Assembly (NCBI GenBank): GCA_015680685.1
Contig: MNCI01022218.1
Span: 138,509 to 202,508, forward strand
Reading direction: 5' to 3'
DNA length: 64,000 nucleotides
Source: Gnetum montanum
Lineage: Eukaryota; Streptophyta; Gnetopsida; Gnetales; Gnetaceae
Made by a program: the position numbers and the translations under genes. The notes under the pieces are model-generated. The model was not told the DNA's origin, searched no databases, and was given only the letters and a program-made list of their open reading frames with translations. Positions 46,968-57,302 of this stretch are shown in pieces; the first letter of the stretch is position 1, and the number at the start of each line of letters is the position of its first letter.

Positions 46968-48772
46968 TACCTCCATGACTGAATGAAAACTCGTCCTCGA
47001 GTTCCTTACAATAATATCAGGTAGGTATGGAATTATTGAGGGAAATGAAACTAATGGGATGACATGTGAACGAATCATTATTACAAGACTTGACAAAAAT
47101 GGTGTTCATGACAACAAGGGTGAACACCTTATTATAATGACATCAGGCCTTTGTTGGCAATTGAGAGAAAGAGAGAGAAAGAAGTGTTGTTGTGCTACCA
47201 ACGCCAAAATTACGCCTTCGTTGTCCATCTGTAAGTGCGCCATCGATCTTGCTCCTTGCATAGCTGCTTCAACGCTGCTCCATTCTAAGTGTTTGCTCTA
47301 GATCCAGTCCATTGTTGCATGTCTGCCATCTGCACACACAACACAATCATATATTAGCAAGGGTAATTAAATCATCATGCAATTGATACCTTGCTTTGAT
47401 GTAAGTCCATTGGATAGGTGGTGGTATGGCTAATATGGATCTAGGAATATATTAAGGATGACTACCGAAGGTGTAGGGGTTAGGAAGAAAATTAAAAAAT
47501 TTCGAGGCAGGGAGAAAATTGAAAAAATTAGGCCCTGTACCCCCATGACTAATTACGAACCTCCGATAGTGCTAGAATGGAGAAAGAAAAGGAGTAAGAA
47601 AGAAAGATAGATAAAAAGGGACAACTATGGCATCGAAGAAGTGGATGTCAAGATGGAAATAAACAAAATAAAATTAATTGTAAAATGTTAAGGGAAAGAA
47701 TTTAACTAATGCTCCAAATAGAAATGTCAGTGGGTCCTCCCCAAAGCAGGCTCATGCCCTTAATGCCCTGACAAACCCACATTCAAAGAGTCTGTAAGCC
47801 CTGGGAATGTCCATTGGAACAAGAGTTAAAGTCTTAACCACAAGAATTTACAAAAAAGAAAACAATGCATCAACCAAAATATATACACTAATGATACAAC
47901 CGTAAATGAGGTGAATAATAGAGAGAAGGATGGAGAGAAGAGAAATGGAATGGAATCCCAACAAAAAGGTGGTGTACAGCCCCTTGTGTGTTTGATGATT
48001 AATGTGACTTGGAAAATCTCATTCCAACTTCAGCCTCAAACCAACCACATCTAGTGACTTCGCATCAATGCATTCGGTTCAACCATCCACTTGGGCAACA
48101 AAAATGTATGCTTCAAGAGTTACCACTATTCCGATGATACAAAGGAGAGAATGGGAAGTGAGAAGGGCCTTAGTTAGAGGGAACACTTTAGGTTCCATAA
48201 CCAATGCTTGTAGCACAAATATATATTTCGTCTAAGGTGTGTGCTTTGAAATCTCACTTCTTCTTCTTCTTCTTCTTTTTGTGTTTTGTTTTTTTATGTG
48301 TGAGAACCACACCATGCAAAGACTTCTTATTTTTAGTCTCAACTTCCGATAATTGGGTAACATTAGAACGGCAAGAAAACTCAAGAAAAAACATTCAAGC
48401 ACCCAGGAAAATAACCAACACAAAAGCATCAAGTTCCTTTGAAATCACACCCTTTTCAATCCATGAGTCCTTCCTTAGTTTGAGAAATCCCCAATCACCG
48501 ATTCATTTAAGTTCTTATTAAGAAGGGACTATACATTTCCAAGCTAGGAGAAACCATAGAAATTGGTGGATGGATGGATGAAGTGGTCTCATTGCCTACC
48601 ATATCAAAAGAAACATACCCTAGTGTCAAGATTGTGACTTAAAGGTAAAAACCAAACATTAGCAATCAATATTAAAATAGTTCATACCATCATGAAGAAC
48701 GCTTATTATGGGACAAACTTACAGGGTGGAACACACACACATACACACACAAAATGGAAAAAGTATAACGAT
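46968..48772. other. 3' untranslated part of the nested element
   Basis: No coding content on either strand that I can support, although pol would be expected here in an autonomous element. It includes a CTT microsatellite at about 48,256-48,277 and a CA-rich run at 48,731-48,751. The plus-strand open frames at 47,059-47,301 and 48,204-48,521 have no family resemblance. Confidence 0.5.
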
Positions 48773-48904
48773 GTTGTAAAACAAAAACTATAAAAGTTAA
48801 AGAAAGTTGTAAAACAAAAACTTAGAAAAGTTAAAGAAATTTGTAAAACAAAAAATGTGTAAAAAAAAAACATTGTAAAACAAAAACATGTAAAACAAAA
48901 ACTT
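48773..48904. repeat. Short tandem repeat in the 3' region of the nested element
   Basis: Units begin TTGTAAAACAAAAACT. Two units of about 33 bases (with AGTTAAAGAAA) are followed by three shorter ones sharing TGTAAAACAAAAA. It lies directly downstream of the minus-strand protease frame. Confidence 0.7.
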
Positions 48905-48928
48905 AAAAGAACTGATGGCCCCATATGA

Positions 48929-49660
48929 TTAGCATAGGTGGCCATCTCCCCCATGACTGAGTTGTAAGGGAGAGATCCAAAATAATGAGCGTTTGTTTGA
49001 ATTTTGTAGAAGTGCCCAACTTCTCCCAATTGATGATCTTAGATTGAGGGGTGGAAGTTGGTGATGCTCATATTTCAATGTGTCTATGCCTTCGTTGTTG
49101 GCATGGGTTTCCTCAGTTTTTTCCATGCACATTTTTCTGCTCCTTTGAGCTGTCAACCATGGGGTGTCTACTACTGGTTGTGTGGTTGCTACATACAGGC
49201 ATCTTTGGTTCAAAGTTTCATAGGCACACATGTTACATGAAGCCATTTCCTCCATGTCATCACCTGATGAATCACTGTATGTGATGCATGGAACTTTCCT
49301 CTTCTCGATCTTTCCACATATGTTTATCTTCAAAATTTCCAAGGAAAGATGGCGGATCCTAAGGCATGCGTCTACTGTACTAAGCCACACCCTCCTCATT
49401 ATAATTGGGAAGTCCCCTTCATTGTTGTTCACTTCAATCACCAGAAAATCAGCTGGGTAAGACCAACCATACATAGTGATGATGATGTCCTCCAACAATC
49501 CCAAGGGAATGGTGATGGACTAGTCTGCCAGCTCTAGTTGAATGTTGCTCTTCTTGAGTTGGGGCAGGTTCTAGGCATGATACATTTCTCATGAAATTAA
49601 GTTGACTCCAAAACCTGAGTCAAGAAGAGCCTATGTGGTTTATTTCCGATGATTTGCAAA
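48929..49660 (-). pseudogene. Aspartic protease and C-terminal tail, nested element
   Basis: The minus-strand catalytic segment reads ALLDSGFGVNLIS, with Asp-Ser-Gly codons at 49,621-49,613, so the active-site triad is intact. Then LKKSNIQLELAD, ITIPLGLLEDIIITMYGW, SYPADFLVIEV, GDFPIIMRRVWLSTVDACL (usually GRAWL) and LRIRHLSLEI. The last 191 residues (49,504-48,929) form one open frame ending in a polar tail. Two stops precede it. The frame ends where pol would begin in the host element, and nothing resembling RT follows. Confidence 0.8.
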
Positions 49661-52260
49661 TATATTAAGGAACTCCCAGAATTAGATAGTTTCCTAGGAA
49701 GGTGGCCTACCTTGATCCAGTCAGTTACAGTATGCGTTAGCATAACCATATGCGTTACGCTCTGATTTTGGACAGAAGGGTGCTCCGAAGTGTTAGATGG
49801 TGGAGGAGTGTACATGGCCTCAACCACTTGTTGTTGTGAGAGTTTGTCTAGGCTTTTGGTTCTGAAGTAAGGTATTCTCTTTTTACAGTTGTCAGAACTA
49901 GCAGCAGGTTGGATATTTACAGCTCTCGCAGCGTGACGTTGCTACGGTTGAGGAGGAAGTTCCCCTTGCATTGTTGGAGCAGGAGGTGTTATGGGAACTA
50001 CTTATGGTGGAAGAGGTGTGGATGGATTAGGAGGATGGAAGGAGTGTGAGATGTCTCCCGGAGGAGAAGGAGTCCTTCTGAAGTACTCCCGAACTTGGTA
50101 GTGATGGTTGGAGGTTGCGTGACCCATAGAGTCACTTGGAGAAAATGGTTGCTGCACATAATAACCATAAGGATCGGGCTACTGGTAAGGGTACTGTTGT
50201 GTTGGCAGTGGCATCCCCCATGACTATCGGTACTGCCACTACTGATGTTATCCGATGGGCTGTGGTGGAGTTCCACTTGGATAATACGTTAGTGGTTGGT
50301 GGAACTGCCTTGGGTTACCTTGTGGATAAGGCAACCTTCAGGGTGTTTTCCATTGGTTGAGTCTTGGATTAAGCGCATACACCCCAGACTCCTGTAGATG
50401 TGAGATAATGGGGCAACATCCCTTAGGATGTTCATAGTAGCAGACCCCACATCCACTATCATCGTCTGAATCAGAATCTTCAGCCACATCAGAGTTAGTG
50501 ATTTTTTCCTTACCCTTGTTATGTGCAGGGCCTAAATCTCTCCACTTTTTCTTACCTTTGTCACTACTTGGTTCAACCTTAGACTCTTCTACAATTTTTA
50601 AGATTGTTTCAATTCTTAAGTCTAAGGAATCCCACATTTGGTCTACTTTGGCCGATACCTTGGTTGTTAACTTCTGGATAGGCAAAGTTTTCTGATTCAC
50701 CAACTCTTCGATTGGTGACTTATCCTCTTCATCACAAAATTTCACTCCCCACTTTCAAAGGGAGGGATCGGGGTTGTACTCTTCCGCACTTTCCCTTTTT
50801 CGTAGCTCACCCTCTTCATTTGCTACTTGCTCCAACAAGCTACGTACTTCATGGGCTCTAAGTTGTGAAAGTCTCCCTTGGGCATAAGTCCCAAGGGTTC
50901 ATCTAGTTTCATTCCCTAGCCCATCCACGATGTGGCAAAGTTGATCCCGCTGAGCATACCCATGGCCCGGGCAACGATGTAACAATGTGTAATAGCGGGC
51001 CATGATAGCATCCAAGGGTTCGTGTATACCTTGCTTCCAACCTTGGATCTACTTACGCAAATTGGACACTCTGGAGTACGTTTGATACTTTTTGTTGAAC
51101 AGTTCTAGCATCGTACTCCACCTCCTAATGGTTTCTGGTTCTAAGGACCGGTACCAGCTCTCTGCTTCTTTGGTGAGTGTCCTTGGGAACAACTTAAGTT
51201 TCTTCCACTCACTATCTATATTCTGTAAGGTGTAGGCATTGTCGAATGCCTATAAATGATTTTGTGGATCAACATTGTATCCCCCTTCAAACCGTGGGAT
51301 GTTGTTCATGTCTAATCGTTTGATCCGGCTATCCTTTAAATGCCTTGTGGGAATCCTAACTACCTCTGTAATGTCAAGCATACTTTAGGTTGCAAGTAGG
51401 GGCTCATCATGATCGTCTCTTTCATGACGCCTATGATGTCTGTGTTGTTCCCTACTCTCTCTACGTCCTTGCCCTTGTCCTCTCTCTCGACCTTCCTATC
51501 AAGGTTTTTCATCCTTTTTACTTTTATCCTCACCTTTATGTTCATGGTGGCTATGCCCAAATGTGGAAGGAGATGATGAATGATGTGAAGAAGGGGAAGA
51601 AGAAGGGGAACCATCGTCGTGGTGATGTTTCTTGCCTTCTCTTCAGTTACTACAGCCCCGATCTTTGTGATGATCAAAGTGCCCATCCTTAGCATGAGTG
51701 GTTGTTCCTTCTATGAATAGCTGGTGTTCACGGGCATCAGAACCAAGGATATGTATCGTTGATCGTAGGTTCTAATACTCGTCCTCCTTACCATCGTTAA
51801 GAGGGGGAACATCATTTGTTAAAGAACCTATGATAAAGGGCTCCTCATCTCCTATTTCGCTAAGGATGTGTGGGGCTTTTCCCTTCAACAATGTATGTTG
51901 ACTCTCCTACCTTGTGTCCCTCATATGTTGTAAATTTGTGGGATGATAATCCCTCATGTCAGAATCTGCCGCAACGTATCCGACATAAAGTTCTATCATG
52001 CCAGTCTGTGCCAAAGCACGGAGAAGCATGTTAGGGACAACACGATCTGGAGGTAACACTATGTTACCAAACAAATCTCTCCAACACAATTGTTCATCTT
52101 GATGGAGGATAAAGGTAACATCAGACACATACTCATCGGGATGAGTATATGTCACCCTATATTGCTGAGGACTTGGCTGATTTTGATTATGCTTTTTATC
52201 TTGCCGACTATCTCGTGTGTGGTCCTTAGGTGGTGACTTGCTCTTATGAGAAGAAAACAT
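49661..52260 (-). pseudogene. Gag of the nested non-autonomous element
   Basis: It starts at ATG 52,260-52,258, 122 bases past the primer-binding site. The first 117 residues are open, with a basic N-terminus, then VTFILHQDEQLCWRDLFGNI. Shifted frames give KQGIHEPLDAIMARYYTLLH and GYAQRDQLCHIVDGLGNETR, the capsid helices, at about 51,060-50,880. The open stretch 50,745-50,338 holds acidic AEDSDSDDDSGCG and a compact zinc knuckle CGVCYYEHPKGC (50,451-50,416), followed by a Pro/Gln/Tyr-rich linker to about 49,660. There are several frameshifts and stops, but far fewer per length than in the host gag. It would form or join virus-like particles. Confidence 0.8.
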
Positions 52261-52383
52261 TTTGATCAGTGTGCTAATTTCACCGTTATATAAATTTTTC
52301 TTTGATTAACCTGAAGGTTCGTTAAGGCTCACAATGATGTGAGTGATATCCCTTATGTTCTATTCAACGCACAAACACTTAGT

Positions 52384-52401
52384 CCCTGGCAACGGTGCCT
52401 A
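52384..52401 (-). promoter_or_regulatory. Primer-binding site of nested element, tRNA-Asp type
   Basis: On the minus strand, right after the LTR end CTCATCA, the sequence reads TAGGCACCGTTGCCAGGGA. It matches the plant tRNA-Asp-complementary site TGGCGCCGTTGCCGGGGA at 15 of 18 positions, and all three differences are G-to-A. tRNA-Asp priming is usual for Athila-type elements. Confidence 0.8.
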
Positions 52402-53355
52402 TGATGAGTGGCGAGGTACCCCTACACTCAACCATGCAAAACAAGCGTAGCACGCATGATCTGGTCAAAATCCACAGACTAAATGCCTAAATTCCCCATG
52501 GAACAATTGGGGTTAATCATTCATTGTCTTCCCAGACTTACTTGTTGTTGTCATGGTGTATGGTTAAGTAAGTCCGAGGTATATGATTTTTTTTGTCTTT
52601 TATGGTTTTATGTCTTCTACGCTAAGAGCAAATGGTTGAGAAACTAACTAACTCTAACTAATGTCCTAAGTCTAAATTAACTAGCGTCAGCATCCATTCC
52701 CACTTACCGTACACACCCTAAACTATGCAACTTTGGCTACCAAACGCTAATCGTTACTGGGATCACCACACGTAACGCACGTGCTCGAAGTGGTCATACT
52801 AAGGCACCTAACTAGCCTAAGTGTGATGAGTAGCTGATTTCTTGACTAGTCGTACACATCCATAGATGCTTGTAATCAAGTCGTACCCGTCCCATGTTCT
52901 AGGAGATAAGGGGGAGAGAATCTAATCGCGATGAGTAGCTGATTCCTTGGTTAGCCGTACACATTCGTCAATGCTCGTAACCAAGTCGTACTCATGCCAT
53001 GCTAACAACAGGTAATAAATAACATGTAATAAAATCTATCCATGTACTACAAGGTTTATCCACAAAGCTTATCTTTATTGCCGTACACAACTTGTGTTTA
53101 GGTACAAAGCTGCTCGAATAAAGAACCATTCACTTGGGAACTCCTACTACGGGCACATGGAAAATATTCTATCTCTGGGGTGATCAATCCGCCAGAGCTT
53201 CACTACTTCTAGCCTAGGATGGGAAATGAGGGGAGTGCCACCTCTTTTTTATAGGTTTGACGACAGACCGCGATATCATGTACACGATATCGCAGGGACG
53301 ACATGATATCGCATGGGATGCGATATCGCGACGGCCACAAGATTGCATCTCATGA
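52402..53355 (-). mobile_element. 5' LTR of the nested element
   Basis: 954 bases, 40 longer than its partner, chiefly because the palindrome region is longer. Minus-strand ends TCATGAGATGC (TG decayed or mutated to TC) and CCACTCATCA. TATA box (CTATAAAAAAG, minus) at about 53,244-53,256. Four GCGATATCGC-type palindromes lie upstream (starting 53,270, 53,284, 53,303 and 53,320). Confidence 0.85.
53270..53329. promoter_or_regulatory. Array of GCGATATCGC palindromes, 5' LTR
   Basis: Copies at 53,270 (GCGATATCAT), 53,284 (ACGATATCGC), 53,303 (ATGATATCGC) and 53,320 (GCGATATCGC), steps of 14, 19 and 17 bases. Deviations are mainly CpG-to-TpG/CpA-type changes. They are upstream of the TATA box, so a promoter-binding role is plausible but unproven. 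Confidence 0.6.
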
Positions 53356-53900
53356 CCAAGCCTTTTCATATCATGACAGATTCTTCGAACTATGCATTGG
53401 GTGTGTTGTTGACACAATTAAATGACTAGAAAAGGTGATACTATATTCATTGCACTAGCAAAAGCATCACTAGGACACAACGTAATTACACCACAACAAA
53501 AAAGGATCTCATAGTAATGATGTATTCATTAAAAAATTTAGACATTATGTGCTTAGATACTTTATCTACGTCCACACTAATCATAGTTTCATCCATTTTC
53601 TAATGAACAAACCAATGGTCAATTCTTGGATGATTAGATGGTTTATTATCTTGCAAGAGTTCAAGATAACAATGATTGACAAGAAGGGCATAGAGAATGT
53701 TGTAGCTGATCAATTGTCAAGACATATATGGAACTCACAAGACCATGCAAAACCATTGTCAAACCAATTTCTTGATGAAAACTTATTTACCAATACTTTC
53801 ATGGTTACAAACTCAACAAGAAAGTCATGGAAAAGTGATTATCTAACTTATCTAACAATACAAGAGCTTCCTATTAAGTGGAGCAAGAAACAGAAATAGA
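53356..53900 (+). pseudogene. RNase H domain of the Athila-like element
   Basis: It continues the host frame after the insertion: PKPFHIMTDSSNYALGVLLT contains the first catalytic Asp context (usually CDASDYALG). Then IHCTSKSITRTQRNYTTTKKDL with the catalytic-Glu position reading Lys-Asp, YSLKKFRHYVLRYFIYVHT after frame changes, and WIIRW/ILQEFKITMIDKKGIENVVADQLSR in the open stretch 53,549-53,899, including the final conserved Asp (ADQLSR). The order is typical, and integrase follows. Confidence 0.9.
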
Positions 53901-55001
53901 AATTTTGTCATAAGATGAAAAGATACATGGAAATAAATGGAAATCTTTACAAGATTGCCAATGGATTAGTCCAATGGTACATACTAGAATGTGATCAACA
54001 ATGGATCCTATAGGATGCACATGAAGGCCCATGTGGAGACCATTGTGTAGGATGCTGGACAACACTAAAACTAATGATGGTAGGCTACTTCTAGCCTACC
54101 TTATTCTAAGATGTCCATAATGACTAGAAATGAAGAGTCATAGCAATGGATACATCCAGTAGAACTATTTGATATATTGGAAATTAATTTTATGGGTCCC
54201 ATCATGCCAATGTCAAATGGAAAGGCCTATATAATTGTGACCATGGATTATTACACCAAGTGGGAAGAAGCAACAATAGTCAATGGTTGTATAGCCAACA
54301 AAACTACCAAGTTTTTTCAACAACGTGTGGTAAATTAGTTTGGAATTCCAAAAATGCAAATCTCCAACAATTGGACTCATTTTTCTAGTGCTACTTTTAA
54401 GAACTTCATGCAATAGCTTGGGGTAACCCATAAGTTGACCACACCATACCATCCCCAAGCCAATGGTCAAGTAGAAGTAACTAACTATGAAATCAATAGA
54501 ATATTGACTAGGATAGTTAGTAGATTTAAAAAATATTGGAGCATACATTTGAATGATGCTCTATGGGCCTATAGAATAACATCGAAATTACCCAATGGTT
54601 ATTCACCCTACGAGCTAGTCTATGGTAAGCTACCCATGCTACCAATCTAGGTAGAGCTTTAAACTCTAGCTACTAGTAGTCAGCTTGGCCTAAACTTGAG
54701 CTTTGCCCATAGAGAGTGCCTAATGAATCTTAATCTATTACAAGAGAATAGGCTAGTAGCACTTATGAACAATGAGATCCACAAGAATTGCTCCAAGCAT
54801 AGGCATGATGCTTGTATAAGACAAGTAGTGATACAACAAGGTAACAAGGTCCTTTATTATAACCACAATCATGTCCAACAAAAGGCCAAGTTTCAAATGC
54901 TATGGGAGGGACCCTACCTCATTCAGGCAACTTACCCTTCTAGTGTCATGCAAATTCACCATCCATTTAGCTCACATAAGCTTATTCTTATAAACATCTA
55001 A
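53901..55001 (+). pseudogene. Integrase of the Athila-like element
   Basis: The N-terminal zinc-binding region gives NGNLYKIANGLVQW, DAHEGPCGDHCVG and TLKLMMVGYF. The core reads LEINFMGPIMPM (first Asp changed to Asn at 54,186-54,188), VTMDYYTKWEEA, FGIPKMQISNNWTHFSS (second Asp to Asn, Gly to Trp), then TTPYHPQANGQVEVTN with the Glu kept, and WALWAYRITSKLPNGYSPYELVYGK. The C-terminal part (54,696-55,001) is open to its stop and includes NKVLYYNHNHVQQKAKFQML and WEGPYLIQAT. No chromodomain is seen, as expected for Athila/Tat. Two catalytic residues are lost. Confidence 0.9.
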
Positions 55002-55883
55002 CATGTCAAACTTTCTTGTCAATATTCCAACTCTGCTAGGGATTACACCCAATTTGTCTAAATGTCCTCTAATTATTCACTCTTCCGATTGATTAATCCT
55101 AATCATAGTTGTGGGGGTATCCACTAGGACATGTAGGTACCTTCTAAATTTTCCACTTTGTTATTATTTTTCTACTTTCTTGATATATTTCTCTTTTCTT
55201 TTATACTTTTTCATTTCTTAAATTTATGATATTCTTTGATATTTTCTAATTATTTAATAATTCTTCATTCCTTTTATCTTTCTAATTCTTGATATTTTCT
55301 CTAATTTTTCATTTTTCTCATGTTTTGTTATGCTATTACTTGTACATATTTTTGTCAATTTTTAATAAAGGACATCAAATAAAGCAAGATATAGTCCCAA
55401 TAAGATGAAGATTTCTCTATATTATTGATCATAAGGGACTAATTATCTATATACTGAGACCACAACATCCATCAATCCATTTCAACAATAAGAGGTTCTT
55501 ACCATGGTCATAATGATATTCTTCTTATAACAAAAATAAGAATAAACTTGTGGTCATTATGCCTAGACAGAAGAGTGAAGAACTATGTGGTAATGACAAG
55601 GGTGGGACATCAAGGAAATTCATGAGTTCTTTGGGATTATTGCTATGAAGTCTATCATGTTGTTAAAATTGTATTATATCCTTGTAGATCTAACGAAAAA
55701 TGAAAGTGTACAATAAGTCTTGCATTACCATGTCATTGGAAAGACATGTTACCCATGCCTAAAGGTAGTCCTCTAGTAAGGTCAACATAATTAAAATAAA
55801 ATCCAAGCACAAATTAAATTTCTAGGGGTTCCACTAGAAAGACATGTTACCTATGCCTAAAGGTAGGCATCTTCTCAAGAACC

Positions 55884-55914
<31 letters not shown>

Positions 55915-57302
55915 GCAATGAATAAACTCCTCCCTTGGACAATATGCCAAGTGGTAATGCTCTTTGCAATACTGGTAGTTTTATAGTTGTGAACCCAAGA
56001 GATGAAACAATACGATGTCACTAGAAAGTGGTATAGGCTTAGTTTGAACCTCAAACAGAAGGGCTAATGATTACTTGAACCACCAATTATACACAAGGAT
56101 TCATTATGCCTATGGTAAGATACCTCACATCTTATTTTTAGCAATCCTTTCCACATGTCATCTCATCTCATTGTATATTTAGTCATAACCTTATGATCTT
56201 ATGTAATATAGTTTTATTTTCCCAATTTGGTGATACTAATATGTGTGTTTTGCTAATAGGTATGTCTTACATTCAACTCCTTAAGTTCCTAAGGACATTT
56301 TTAGGTGTGATTATAAAAGGGCACTAAGGCCTAGAGCCTACTTTGAAAATGACTTACTTGTATGACTCTTGTATTTCATAATTTTCATCCAATTCCACAT
56401 CATCTTATGCCTTCCAAGATCAATAAAAAATCTAATAAATACTTCCCTTGGTTTCAAAAATATATCTGTGTACCTATAACCCTACATCCATCTTCTAAAC
56501 ACTTAATAAACTTTCATAGCCTAAAATTCCTTCTTTATGAACTTTAAACAACTAGTTCTTTAAATTTGAGCATCATGGCTACTCTCAAATCATATGGAAT
56601 TGCTTACTATCTTCTAATCACTCTATTTGACTCATTTTTCCATGAGAAATTACTCACAAATTTGAAATTTTTTAACGTGACGTTGCTGCGATGTATGAGC
56701 TCCTTAGATTGATATGATGTCATACCAACAATGTTGCAATTATAAAAATACTATATATATGCACAAGAAGTTGGTGAACTTTTCATTCATGCTATTTGCG
56801 ACAAGAGAAGTTTTTGTTGTTTTCCTTTTGAGCTCTGACAAGCTAACTTCCAAAGCCCATAACTTTATTCCTACTACTCTGATTTTTGAAATTATTGATT
56901 CTTGTTGATCCCAGAGCACTATCGTGGGGGCAACATTAAGGAACTTTGAGCAATTTTAGTCAAAATTTTCAAAAAAGTTTCTAAGACTAGAAGATAGTCT
57001 AAGGGTAAGTAAGATGAAACACTAATGATATTATCATGAATTAAGTATATCTAAGCCACATTATTCAGTGAATCCTTCTAATAAACCATTCTAATTCTAA
57101 GGCATTAAAAGCAAGAAGATAATAAGTATGGGAGGTCATAAAAATTAAAGATGTGGCCTCTAAGGGATTTTTTATGCAAATTTTTCTAACTTTGCAATCA
57201 TAGTATGATAAGAACTTAATCTAACCAAGGGTATGAGCAAGGTAAAAAACTATTAAGAATTGATATGAACACTCTAATAATTTCAAAACCCTTGTTGATT
57301 GT
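55002..57302 (+). other. Region between integrase and env-position ORF
   Basis: Non-coding. It has a pyrimidine-rich stretch at 55,140-55,350 and two copies of GAAAGACATGTTACC(C/T)ATGC-CTAAAGGTAG about 101 bases apart (55,737 and 55,838). An AAT microsatellite lies at 55,884-55,912. Positions 55,140-55,880 match the reverse complement of 32,265-33,100. A splice role (to express the downstream ORF) would be plausible but no splice pair could be supported. Confidence 0.5.
55884..55912. repeat. AAT microsatellite
   Basis: About nine to ten uninterrupted AAT triplets. Confidence 0.9.

Larger units (their letters stand above)
46054..53355 (-). mobile_element. Non-autonomous gag-protease LTR element, complete, nested
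   Basis: The two LTRs (46,054-46,967 and 52,402-53,355) are direct repeats, flanked by the 5-base target duplication CCAAG (46,049-46,053 and 53,356-53,360). Minus-strand order: 5' LTR, primer-binding site, gag, protease, tandem-repeat-bearing 3' region, purine-rich tract, 3' LTR. The 5.4 kb interior has no RT, RNase H or integrase on either strand, so the element must have borrowed these from an autonomous partner. Its gag resembles that of the host Athila-like element, a plausible partner type. It looks younger than its host: long open stretches and the protease DSG remain. Confidence 0.85.

Noticed and set aside
48204-48521. 105-residue plus-strand open frame
   Set aside because: Poly-Phe from the CTT microsatellite and antisense to the nested element's 3' region.
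49938-56690. Near-match CGTGACGTTGCT(A/G)CG at about 49,935 and 56,677
   Set aside because: One 15-16 base near-match between two sites is expected by chance in 64 kb, and flanks do not match.
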